The notes beneath the pieces were generated by a model. The model worked only from the letters and a program-made list of their open reading frames with translations, was not told where the DNA came from and made no database searches. 64,000 bases of DNA from Ancistrus triradiatus (Eukaryota; Chordata; Actinopteri; Siluriformes; Loricariidae): contig JAJAGP010001526.1 in NCBI GenBank assembly GCA_025084515.1, positions 1-64,000 of the forward strand. Direction: 5' to 3'. The stretch's first letter is position 1; each line of letters opens with the position of its first letter. The position numbers and the translations under genes are program-made. Shown in pieces: positions 21,456 through 32,050 of this stretch.

Positions 21456-22380
21456 TTGCCGCGCCTCCGTATTAATACAAAATCTCCCTCATCACCGAGC
21501 TTAAACAATAGTGTCCTGGTGGTCCTGCGTCGTCACCTAGGAGTATATTAAGATAATAACTGTTATTTTTATTGTTAGGTTTGGGGTCGCATGAACTGAT
21601 AATAACACTGTCAGGTGATGGGCGACGGCCAGGAGATGAGAGGTTTCTCAAACCTGGAGACTCAGTGATCTGGTATGATGAACATGGAGCCTCGGGACCT
21701 TGAGTGTTTTATATTTGGAGCTTCCACGGACATCGGGTCGACAAACTGGAACAGCAGCGACCTCAGAAACAACCTGCAGTTGTTTTTTTTTGCCGGGCCC
21801 TTGTTTTGACAGCCTAGAAACCTCAGTGGTCCCCACAACCCTTTCACAGGACTAGGACCTTGCTCCTGGATGTCTGCTGCTTTCCCACACTTTCATGAAT
21901 GGACTCCTCGATTATTAAGGAACTTATGCTAACATTACCTAATGATCTTATCCTCTTCTTTCTCATTTGAATTCTCAATTTTTCGGGAAGAGACACTCTC
22001 AGAGAAACCATTGAGATTTATCCATGTTCCGGTCCCCCCGCGAGCTCTCGACCTCTTCCTCGTTCTCATTTAAAAACAAACAGTTAGTCACACAGATTTT
22101 AATTATCTCTTTAATTTTCCTGTTTTTTAAACGGCCTCTTTTACTCACAGATTAAGAGCTCATTTGTTATTCAACACCTTCATGGGTTTCACGCTGACGG
22201 AGGAAACTTTACACAGCATCCCACAAACACACCACACCACACACACAGCACACGGACCACACCCACACACACGGACACGCCCTGCATTTCTATTTCTACG
22301 TTTAATAAACCAAACCATCATCTATTTTTTTCAAGAAAGAAGCAGGAACCATAGCCATGAGACACAAATCAAGCGTGGCT
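21456..22380. other. No gene recognised; CA-rich tract at 22218-22285
   Basis: Mixed sequence with imperfect ACACACC repeats. Overlapping short open frames show no family signature. Confidence 0.4.
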
Positions 22381-22435
22381 AAAGCGGAAGATTTGTTACC
22401 CGCACAGTAATGATTTTCATTTTAATAAACTCTTT

Positions 22436-22520
22436 AATCCACTGCCTAGCTCCTGCGACTCTGAGGTATGAGCTAGCTGTTGCAAAAAGCAGTTCTTGAG
22501 GACCTGGGTTCGAACCACGA
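22436..22520 (+). mobile_element. tRNA-like SINE head fragment
   Basis: GAGCTAGCTGTTGC and GGGTTCGAACCACGAC resemble A- and B-box regions of a tRNA-derived SINE. The rest is missing. Confidence 0.35.
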
Positions 22521-22534
22521 CTATGCTTTTTCAA

Positions 22535-22629
22535 CAAGTGTGTGAGAAAATGATAGAAATCTTTAAAAACAATGTTCCTCAAAGAAAGATTGGAAGGGAT
22601 TTCCATATTTCTCCCTCTACAGTGCGTAA
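22535..22629 (+). mobile_element. Tc1-like transposase N-terminal fragment
   Basis: AACAATGTTCCTCAAAGAAA and GGAAGGGATTTCCATATTTC, then CCCTCTACAGTGCGTAATAT, match the helix-turn-helix coding region of the Tc1 family also present at 27747 and 29275. Confidence 0.6.
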
Positions 22630-23935
22630 TATTTACATTTACATTTACAGCATTTAGGAGACGCCCGTATCCAGAGCGACGTACAGACTTTGTATTCTTC
22701 CTAGTAGAAAAAACTTCAAGTTAGTACAAGTAAGCAATAACTCAAGAACACAATTCAGCTACAGCTTGCTAGGATCTGATGTAGATACATCAACAAAACA
22801 CACAAGCAGATTTTTTAAAATATATAGAAATAAGCAGTTGTATTCACTTCAGTCTTCACTTAAGTGCTGGGTGAAGAGGTGAGTCTTTAGTCGCCTCTTG
22901 AAAACAGCAAGAGACTTTTGGACATCCAATGGAAGTTCATTCCACCACCTGGGTGCCAGGACGGAGAGTCTTGAAGCTTGTCTTCCTTTAACCTTATGTG
23001 GAGGATCCAGTCGGGTCAAGCTCGTGTCTCAGAGGATGTGAGGTACAGAACGTGGTTTGATCAGAACCTTTAGGTAAGATGATGCTGTTCCATTTTTTGC
23101 TTTGTAGGTGAGCATCAGGGTTTTGTATCTGATGCAGCAGCTACAGGGAGCCGGTGAAGTGAGCGCAGCAGTGGGGTGACATGAGAAAACTTGGGTAGAT
23201 TGAAAACCAGACTGCATTCTGAATCAGTTGCAGGGGTCTGATTGTACGCATTGAAAGACCAACCAGAAGAGCATTGCCGTAATCTAGTTTTGTTATAACA
23301 AGAGACTGGACAAGCACTTGGGTGGCTTCCTTGGAGAGGAAGGGTCAGATTCTCCTGATATTGTAGAGAAGGTATCTGCATGACTGGGTCAGTTTGGCAA
23401 TATGAGCAGAGAAGCTCAGCTGGTTATCAAAGATCACTCCAAGGTTTCTTGCATTCTCAGAATGTGTGATGGAGGAGTTCACCTGGGAGATGGCAAGATC
23501 CTGATAAGGGGACCCGTCTGCAGGAATGTAGAGCAGTCCTGTTTTGCTGTGGTTGAGCTGCCATCCACGATGAGATGCTCTCCAAACATGCTGAGATACG
23601 TGTGGAGACCTGCACATCTGTTGGAGGAAAAGACAGGCTGAGCTGAGTATCATCAGCATAACAGTGATAGATAAGCCATGAGAGCTTATGACTTCACCAA
23701 GGGTGTAGAGAGAGAAAAGAAGAGGTCCCAACACTGAGCCTTGTGGAACTCCAGCTGTAAGAGCATGTGGTGCAGATACGGACCCTCTCCATGATACCTG
23801 ATAAGAACGTCCCTCCAGGTAGGAAGCAAGCCACTGCCAGGCTGAGCCTGGGATTCCAAGACTGGAAGAGGACAGAAAGGAGAATCTTATGGTCAACTGT
23901 GTCAAAAGCGGCATGAATCAAAACCAATGAAAGTC
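22630..23935 (-). mobile_element. L2-type LINE, 5'-truncated
   Basis: Minus strand. The RT domain starts near 23925 with AAFDTVDHKILL. It carries GVPQGSVLGPLLFSLYT (about 23755-23705). The YADD region is frameshifted near 23660. The frame then continues with HSENARNLGVIFDNQLSFSA, followed by ORF2 C-terminal remnants (WNELPLDVQ-like, near 22930). It ends in a tail that reads CTGGATACGGGCGTCT, then CTAAATGCTGTAAATG on minus. This tail is the one on the SINEs at 10730 and 32422. Frameshifts make it non-functional; the endonuclease part is absent. Confidence 0.88.
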
Positions 23936-24079
23936 TAGATGCAAAGATGAAAATGTAAAGTCCAAAGTATGAAAGTCTAAAGGAAGTGAATCTCCAGTGT
24001 CATCATCCAACATCTGGTGGAAGCTCTTGATCATGACCAACTTATTGAAGCTTTGGGTTTGATTTATAAGAAAAGAAAG

Positions 24080-24350
24080 GCAAAATCTAAAATTATGCTT
24101 TGAGAAAATCAAATTGAGCCTTGAGGCAATAGTGGCAAGGAAAGTCTCCCTAAACCTTATAAGGAAGAAACCTTGGGAGGACCGAAGCTCAAGAAGAAAC
24201 CCGGCTTAGATGATAAATGTAAGAATGAAACTAATTTATCTAGTCAAATAAGTGTGTAGTAATCGTTCAAAAAAACAGAAATAAAATATTGAATCAAATG
24301 TCGTAAAAAATATGCTTATCAGCATTATTTAGTCCAATACACAGCCACTT
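24080..24350 (-). mobile_element. LINE 3'-UTR fragment
   Basis: Inverted core ATAGTGGCAAGGAAAGTC, with AAGGAAGAAACCTTGGGAGG and TAGATGATAAAT, in the same order as the 3' UTR at 17640-17890. Confidence 0.75.
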
Positions 24351-24734
24351 TAGGATCTTGAGTCCTCGGCGGGTAGGTCCTTGGCGGCAGGTCGTCCCCG
24401 GCCAACTGGAGGAGGAAGAGAATTACTCAGAGAGAAAAGAGAATATGTTAGTTGTTGTTAAGAGCACAGAGTCTATTACTAGAATAAGTGTGTACACACT
24501 GTATATACATGGGTGTGTATATGGGCTCCTGGGGCTCAGCGCTTGTCGGGTTCAAGGACTGGGTCTGTGGTCACATGACACATATCAGGGATATGCCCTG
24601 ATATAATCAAAACAACTTTGAATCACAGTTTCTGCTACATGAAGCACCTAAGTGAAGAAACCTCAGTGGTTGTCCCTCAGTAGCTCATGGTCAGGACTTC
24701 ACTTCTCCTGGATGGCATTGGGATGTTTTAATGC

Positions 24735-24860
24735 TGAGACCCGGGTTCGAGTTCAGGCCTGGTTCCTGCCTGTGTGGAGTTTGCATGTACTCCAGATACT
24801 CTGGTTTCCTTTCACAAGAGAGTGAGACTGAGAGAGAGAGTGAGTGGATGGCGTCAGTGA
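24735..24860 (+). mobile_element. SINE fragment
   Basis: ACCCGGGTTCGAGTTCAGG (B-box-like), TGTGTGGAGTTTGCATGTAC and a CTCCAGATACTCTGG phrase, in the order seen in common fish SINEs. Confidence 0.55.
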
Positions 24861-25108
24861 CTCATTGCAGTCATACGTCAGTCCATTAAAAGTTAAAGAC
24901 CCATTTTAACCATTTTTGGAGCTATTTCAGATCGCTGCAACTTCCTAACTTCGGCTCCCAATTTTCTGGAATTTATTAACGTCAGAGAGAAAATTACCTA
25001 AACGCCCTTTATCAGTGAGATCTCTCTCTCTCTGTGTACAGACAGACAGAAGATCCCAAAATTACACCCCAATGCTGTTTGGAAATGGAGCTGAACAGGT
25101 AATATTGT

Positions 25109-25109
<1 letters not shown>

Positions 25110-25152
<43 letters not shown>

Positions 25153-25170
25153 GTGTGTGTGTGTGTGTGG
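25110..25170 (+). repeat. (GT)n microsatellite
   Basis: About 28 GT units with one GC interruption. Confidence 0.95.
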
Positions 25171-25864
25171 AGAGCTGAATGAGTGGGGGAGTAAGAAATT
25201 ACGTAAAGCTCATTAAAGCTGGCTGTTGCAGCTGGAAGATAAGCAGACTGTGACGGCTCTATTAGGCAGCTCGTTACCTGGAGTTATCGAGCAGCAAAGA
25301 CGAAGCTCAACGACTGCAGCCCGAGTCCAGAAACAGACGATGGCTGGGTGACAGGTGACGGGTGACGAGTGATGAGCCTCGAACCTCATGCTGAAACATA
25401 TTCATTGGAAAAAGCTTTAAAAACCATTAAACTAAAGGGGCTTGAAATGATGTCGTGTTTAAATATAAACTTCATCCTGGCGAGGGTTGTGGTAGGTCCA
25501 GAGTCAGTCCGAGACAGGTGTCGGTATATCACATGGCATCACACACTCACCTAGGGTCATAAAGAGAAGCCAGTACACCAGCTGAGGATGTTGATGTATG
25601 GGTAACAACTGTACCTGCTGTCAGACCGAACCAAAATAAAATGTATTTCAACTTTCAATCTTTATAATCAGTATTTCACAAACTAACATTCCTCTCGACC
25701 CCACTGAGCCTTCCCCCTGCTGCAGAGGACTGATATGCCTGTGTCTACCTTCTAGGGTTCCTCCAAAAAGTTTGGACCTTTGGGTTTGAACCAACAACTG
25801 AGCTGAAACTGAGACAAAATTGCCTTTTGGAGAGGGGGTTGTGTTAAGTTTGGGGGATTTGAGT

Positions 25865-27150
25865 ATTAGGAATAAGGGTTAGGGTTAGGGTTGGACATTA
25901 TGAGCAGTAGGTTTCTGGTTTGGGGTTAAGGTTAAGGTTTGCGGTTAGGGTTCAGGTTTGGGGTTAGAGTTTGGGGTTAGGGATCAGGTTTGGGATTAGA
26001 GTTATGGTTTGGGGTTAGGGTTCTGGGTTAGAGATAGGGTTAGGGTTAGGGTTTTGGGGTTAGGCTTCAGGTTAGTGGATAGGGTTCAAATTTGGGTTAG
26101 GATTCAGGTTTACAGTTAGTGTTCAGGTTTGGGGATATGGTTCAGGTTTGTGGTTAGGGTTCAGGTTTGGGGATAGGGTTTAGGTTTGGGGTTAAGTTTC
26201 AGGTTTGTGGTTAGGGTTCAAGTTTGGGGATAAGGTTCAGTTTTGGGCTAAGGGTTCTGGTTTGGGGTTATGGTTCAGGTTTGGGGTTAGAGTTTGGGGT
26301 TAGTGTTCAGGTTTGGGCTTAGGGTTCTGATTTGGGGCTTAGGGTTCTGGTTTGGAGTTTGGGTTTAGGTTTGGGGTTAGAGTTTGGGGTTAGGGTTCAG
26401 GTTTGGGGTTAAGGTTCTGGTTTGGCATCAGAGTTCAGTTTTGGGGTTAGGGTTTAGGTTTGGGGTTAGTGTTCAGGTTCAGGTTTGGGGAAAGAGTTAT
26501 GATTTGGAGTAAGGGTTCAGGTTTGGGTTTAGAGTTTGGAGTTAGGGTTCAGGTTTAGGATTAGGGTTCAGGTTTGGAGTTAACGTTCGGGGTTAGGTTT
26601 CAGGTTTGGGATTAGTGTTGTGGTTTTGGGGTTAGGGTTCTGGTTTGGAGTTAGGATTCAGGTTTAGGTTTCAGATTTGAGGTTTGAGATTTGTGCAAGT
26701 TTAGGATTAGGGTTTCAAGTTTGGGGATAAGGTTTAAGTTTGGGGTTAGAGTTCAGGTTTAGGGTTAGTGTGCGGGTTTGGGGATAGAGTTCAGGTTTGG
26801 GGTTAGGGTTCTGATTTGGGGATAGGGTTTAGCTTTGGGGTTAGAATTCTGGTTTGGGGTTAGGGTTCTGGTTTCGGATTATGGTTCAGTTTTGGGGTCA
26901 GGGTTTAGGTTTGTGGTTAGGGTTCAGGTTTGGGTATAGTGTTTAGGTTTGGAGTTAGGGTTGGGGTTAGGGTTTAGGTTTGGGGATAGGGTTTAGATTT
27001 GGGGATAGGGTTTAGGTTTGAGGTTAGAGTTCAATTTTGGGGTTAGGGTTTAGGGTTGGGGTTAGGGTTTAAGTTGAGTTGAGGATTAAGAGTAAGGTTA
27101 GGACTTAGTGGATGGGGTTATGTTTAGGGTTAGGTGTTAAGGATAAACTT
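25865..27150 (+). repeat. Telomere-like GGTTTGGGGTTAGGGTTCA minisatellite
   Basis: Roughly 60-70 imperfect units of 18-20 bp built from TTAGGG, TTTGGGG and TTCAGG. Perfect tandem TTAGGG occurs only as short runs (near 25876, 26037). G-rich plus strand throughout; no open frames. Confidence 0.9.
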
Positions 27151-27237
27151 ATTCAGTTTAGTTTAACCAGTTCAGTTTAACCAGTTTAGTCACCATGGCT
27201 ACATATTCTCATCAGATAACCTGTTTAATCACAATGT

Positions 27238-27500
27238 TTGAAAATCTTTATTGTCTTGTTTAACACTGAGGCTTTTAAAGAAGCTGCAGTGATCCATAAC
27301 TGTGAGTTATATCATGAGATCAGAGATTTTCAAAGGAACGTTTCTCATCAGAACTATTTTTGTCTTTTTCCTGACATGGCTGACTTTTATAATTATTTCT
27401 TTTTCGCCTGCAGCAGATCAGTGGCTGTTAAAGCAGGTCTGATCCATTTTTTTGGATCACATACTGGAGACGACTCATTTAACTCTTCACATGACTAATT
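27238..27500 (+). other. Open frame in single-copy-looking sequence
   Basis: An 86-codon frame with no recognisable family. A CTGCAG acceptor-like site lies near 27411. More likely noncoding; listed because the sequence is not repetitive. Confidence 0.15.
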
Positions 27501-27746
27501 CCAGAAACCACGATGGACTGGCCATGCTCAGACCTCCCATTGTGTGTAGTTCCACCGCCCATGGCATTACATTAGATTGTCCTAAATTGCTAAGTGTTTA
27601 TTAAATTAGGATTTTAGATTTATTATGCATGTCGTCTGCTTGAGATGTCAGCTCTCTGATAAAACTCTAACCATAACAAAATGAATTTCAACTTGGTCAC
27701 TGGTTGAGGGTCTCAGACATTTTTTTAAGAGCACAATCCCCATCTC

Positions 27747-28327
27747 CACTGTGTGATGGTCCATCCCAGATGCTTAGCCCAGAGAAGCCGACGCCCCTTC
27801 TGGACATGGTTATAACATAAGGCTTCTTTTTAGCACAGTAACGTTTTAAGTGGTATCTGTGAATGTAACTCTGTATTGTAGAGCTTGATAAAGGTTTGAT
27901 AAAGGAATCCCTTGTCCATGTGGTTCTATCAGCTACTGATGAATGACGGTTCTTGATGCAGTGCCGTCTGAGGGAGTGGAGATCACCCCTCTTCAGTTTA
28001 GGCTTTTAAGGACTGAAATTCCTCCAGATTCCTTGAATGATTTAATGATATTATGCTCTGTAGAGGAGAAATATATAAATCCCTTCATGTCTTTCTTTGT
28101 GGAACATTGTTTCTACACTTTTGATAAACTGGAGATTCTCTGTCCATCTTTGCTCCTCAAAGACTCATTATTAGCTCTAAATTGCTCTGTCCCAACTTTT
28201 TTGGAAACAAAATTAAGTTAATAAAGAAAAAAACATGAAATATCTTGGATTCATACTGTCTGCAATGAAATAAATTGTTTTGTAACTGCATTTTCCACAC
28301 TGTCCCGACTTTTCTGATTTGGGGTTG
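27747..28327 (-). mobile_element. Tc1-like transposon fragment with one terminus
   Basis: Minus strand. The terminus near 28289-28327 reads CCCCAAATCAGAAAAGTCGG. Decayed transposase N-terminal half follows, including the regions of ACTGCATCAAGAACCGTCAT and GAACCACATGGACAAGGG. It ends at ACCATCACACAGTGGAGAT, well before the catalytic end. Stops and frameshifts are present. Confidence 0.75.
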
Positions 28328-28619
28328 TCTGTTCTGAGGTTCTTTGCTAGAAACTGATGCTTTCGATTGTCGTTCTTTAATAACAGCCTCTGCATTCTGA
28401 TCTCTCAACATTTTTTTTGGTTTTCAAGAACATTTAGAAGACGTTTAGAACATTTCACATCCAATTAAAACCCTGAGACGACGTTTCAAAATAGTGCTCC
28501 CGTCTAATATTTCAGCAGAACAATAGAGTGGTTCCCTCAGAAAGGTGTCCAGCTGGCAGGCTGTAACAGAGACAGATGTACAGTGCCTCTGTGAATTACA
28601 GCCTCCTATCTGGACATCT

Positions 28620-28960
28620 TGATTAGCCGTGTCTGCGTTTAACTCCGCCAAGCCTGGATCGGTCTCGTCTCGGCGAGTGCCCCTTATATTTATTTTCAGA
28701 CTTCAATTGGGCACAGGACGGAAGAATGGATGGGATTGTGCTGACGTACGTTAAGTAGATTGGGTGTAAAAGGTCAGATAGCGAGAAGGGAGCCCAGCGA
28801 GCTGCAGGGGTGTCCAGCTGTCTCCCCTCAGTGCTCCAAGCACACCCATAAAGGTCACAGTGGAGCCGCGGTGGAAATACGTCATCCGCCAGTGTCGTCC
28901 TCCTTTTTCCATCGTCCTGATGAGATCAGCAACTTTAAACACTGCGCTAAAAGTCTGTGT
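28620..28960. other. Single-copy island, CNE-like
   Basis: Non-repetitive, mixed composition, no coding pattern. Conservation is a guess from appearance. Confidence 0.25.
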
Positions 28961-29274
28961 TCTGCACTAAAAATTTATTTTCTACATTTCTTAGCCAGAG
29001 AAGGATGAAAGTTTGAAACTCAGAAGGAGGAAGAACCAACGAAGGATGAAGAGAAGACACCGGGATATCGCCAACGAGGAGGAGACGAAGCCAGACATGA
29101 ACCAGGAACTCCTACTTGGTGGAAGCAACAAAAAATATTAATAATTATCCATTCCTGCATTTCGGACCTGCGACACGTTTAAAAAAGAGTTGGGATTGGG
29201 CAATTCTTTGAGTCTTTGAATCTTTGAGGAGTGAAGATGGACAGAGGATCTCTAGTTTATCAACAAATGTGCAA

Positions 29275-29530
29275 GAAAATGATCAAAATGTTTAAAAACA
29301 ACGTTCCTCAAAGAAAGATAGGAAGGGATTTCCATACTTCAGTCCTAACTTTTTCTGATTTTTCTTGTTGATAAATGCTTGACGTCCCTGATAACGATGT
29401 CGTCTTGAAGGCAGCTTATGTTGCTCTAAAGTCTCAGTGTACTTTTCTGCATTAATGCTGCATCACAGAAGTGGAAATGCTCTTTACCAAGGGCCCTGAC
29501 GTGACCCCATACCATGACAGTCTGTATGGT
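29275..29530. mobile_element. Rearranged Tc1-like pieces
   Basis: Plus-strand AACAACGTTCCTCAAAGAAAG (N-terminal region) is followed by minus-strand catalytic-region sequence (TTTTCTGCATTAATGCTGCA, GACCCCATACCATGACAG). It is the same family as 27747. The two pieces face each other, as after an internal inversion or deletion. Confidence 0.65.
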
Positions 29531-29569
29531 CCTTTTTGTCTATTTTGTGCCTTTTGTAGTTGTTAGAAT

Positions 29570-30130
29570 AATAAATTGAATGGAACTGAAAGCTTAATTG
29601 AAATCCACATGAGCGTTTTTCCGTGTGGATTGCGGGGAACATGGTGTTGAGGGGAAATGAATCAAACATGCATGGCAAACTGTATTCCCCCAGTGCCTCT
29701 AGGATCGCAGCCATCACAGCTGTTACAAAATATGGTACAAAAATGCTACTAGACTCCTGTGAAAAAAAACCCAGCACATGCATAATGGATGTGCCTCAGG
29801 CAAGAGCATAGAGAATCCAAAAAAAAGGAAAAGGAAACCAGGATTACTTTTGCCCTTCCTCTGAGACTTTTCCAGTTCGGAGGTTGGGTTCATTACCGCT
29901 GGCTGCTAACAATTCCTCACTGTCGCGGCGGTGACGTTTCCGAGTCATTTTACAAAATCACGCCATGCTCTCATTTGTCTCTGTGCGGATAACCATCGCG
30001 GTTCGATCAAGGAGCGGCGAGATTAATCTGCACTAATGACATTCTAATGAACGATGATGTCGCTTACTGCAAGCGTCCTGTAACGTTTCTTCTCACAGAA
30101 CAGCATATCAGTAATTAAACCCAGATCTAT
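29570..30130. other. CNE-like single-copy island
   Basis: Contains phrases such as TTAATTGAAATCC and CACTAATGACATTCTAATGA, rich in homeodomain-type ATTA cores, and no repeats. Function is inferred only. Confidence 0.3.
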
Positions 30131-30770
30131 ACACAGGGTTCTAAGACAGACAATCGTCCTCAGTTTCTGCAGTGCGAAGTCTTATTGATCTACCAACGTT
30201 TCTGATAGCTCTGCTCAATTGCTAGGCTCATATTTCACCGAACCCTGGACAGAACCCCGACTACGCTCCGGTTACGTTAAGCTATGTGACGTTGCTACCT
30301 GCCGTTGAACGTTTGCTCCCTGCATTCGTCTCTGCTTCCTGGCTAGGGGCAGCTTCATAGAACAAGCTTATAATCCTTCTCCAGACTGACTAATGTAGAT
30401 GATGTTCCTGCTTTAATTTTCTCTTGTACGGGAGCTACTGTGTGATTTTATTTTCCTTAGTATCTCAGCCATCCCAGTGTTGTTTTTCCTCTCCTCCCTT
30501 GACAAAATTACACAGAATTACTTCCCAATTCTGCTGTTCTGATCACTTCAGTCCGGTCCGAATGCACATCTCCATCATATCACAGACAGGAAAAAAAGAG
30601 TTTGGAGTGCTGCTACTCAGCTCTACTCTGATCCTAGTCAATCAGAGATCAAACCTAGAAATGGAGGCTTTAAAAGGGTCTCTGCACTGTTTGATCGAAC
30701 TGGATGTCGAGGGAAATCCATGGCAAAATCCCATTACTAATATTTAGATATGCACAATGTTTACTTGTAC
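30131..30770. other. No feature recognised
   Basis: Mixed sequence. A 107-codon frame at 30424-30747 has no family signature and is judged chance. Confidence 0.4.
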
Positions 30771-30774
30771 ACTT

Positions 30775-31480
30775 TAGAATTCTCTATATTTCTGCATTTC
30801 TTGTGGAAGTGTATCACGGTACGAAGAAAGGAGATTTCTGAAGAGCTCAGAAAAAGAGTTGGAAAGGGTTGTAATGTCATCTCTTAAGAGTTTGTACTCC
30901 AATCCACAGGCAGACAGATTGTGTACAAATGAAGAAAACTCAAGACCATCGCTGTTCTTCTCAGGAGTGGTCGACCAACAAAGATCACTCCCAAGAGCAA
31001 GATGTGTAACAGGTCACAAAGGAAACCAGGGTCTCTAGCCACTGTATGATCCCTGAGCTAAACCCTTACCAACAATTGCTTGGACTATAAGATTGTATGA
31101 ATTGTAAGTCACTAAATGACATAAATGTAACTCTGTGAAACATGTCGGTGGTAGTATCATGGTTTGCTGTTTTGCAGCATCAGATCTATGACAGCACATA
31201 AGTCTGAATTATACCAGCAAATTCTAAAGGAAAATATCACTGAATCTCAGGGGAACGTGGGTCATGCAGCGAGACATGACCCTAAGCAAAGAAGTCGTTC
31301 AACAAGTCCAATATCTACATGTTTTGGAACGGCCAGGTCAGTCCGGACCTTAATCCAATAGAAATGTTGTGGAAGGACCTGAGGAAACCCACCAACTTCC
31401 CAGAGCTGAAGCTTTTCCGTATATATCTGAAGCATTTCTAAAATTACCATTTCCAAACTGAAGCAGGCCTTTGAGGTTTT
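30775..31480 (+). mobile_element. Tc1-like transposon remnant containing a decayed SINE
   Basis: Broken translations give SGVVDQQRSLPRARC (cf. SGRP-K-TPRA linker) near 30960 and GGSIMVCCF near 31150. An NVGHAARHDPKQ stretch lies near 31254 (cf. QDNDPKH), and VSPDLNPIEMLWKDLRK near 31337-31387. This is the order of a Tc1 DDE transposase. No clear terminal repeats. Confidence 0.75.
31040..31135 (+). mobile_element. Decayed SINE (same family as 10730)
   Basis: TGATCCCTGAGCTAAACCC, TTACCAACAATTGCTTGGAC and a GACATAAATGTAA end match the body and tail of the SINEs at 10730 and 32422. The head is lost. Confidence 0.6.
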
Positions 31481-32050
31481 GGTTTAACGTGTCCATGGAG
31501 ATGCCGTGTAACAGGTGCAAACCTTCCTGCTTACGTGAACCGGGACCTGGATCTCTTTGAACACGAACCCGACAGCTGAGGAAGCTAATTCTTTTAAGCA
31601 GACTTCAAAGGGAGCATGATGAGGGATCTGCCGGACATCTAAGCACAACAGATGCGGCCGGGTCAGGCCACGGGGGCAGGCGTGCGGCTACAGAAATGTA
31701 GAATGAGTCCTAATCAGCATTCCTTATCATGCTGTCGGTGTCTGTACAGAGAGAGGTTATGTCATGTTTCTTCTTGTTCTTTTTGTGGATGTAATCCTGT
31801 ATCGTAATAGAGAACGACGCCAGAACGAAATCCAACATGGTCATAAAATGCAAATGCACCAATACATGCTTTGATGTTGTAAATTAAATTTACATTATTC
31901 ATGTTGCAGACGTTTAATCCAACCGACAGAGGATAATCCAAAGGTTTAGCTGAACATGCTGAAACTAGGACTCATAATCACAGCACCAACTGAGAATATG
32001 ATCACAAATAATAACGAGAATTGTGATCATCATTGATAAAAATGTTTATA
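31481..32050. other. Single-copy-looking sequence, no gene
   Basis: Includes a GC-rich stretch near 31650-31680. No repeat or exon recognised. Confidence 0.35.

Noticed and set aside
23345..23914. 189-codon minus-strand frame as an active reverse transcriptase
   Set aside because: The YADD region is out of frame and the endonuclease is missing; it is a decayed L2-type fragment.
25865..27150. True chromosome end
   Set aside because: Perfect TTAGGG runs are short and normal single-copy sequence continues on both sides.
27943..28221. 92-codon plus-strand frame
   Set aside because: Antisense to a Tc1-like transposon fragment.
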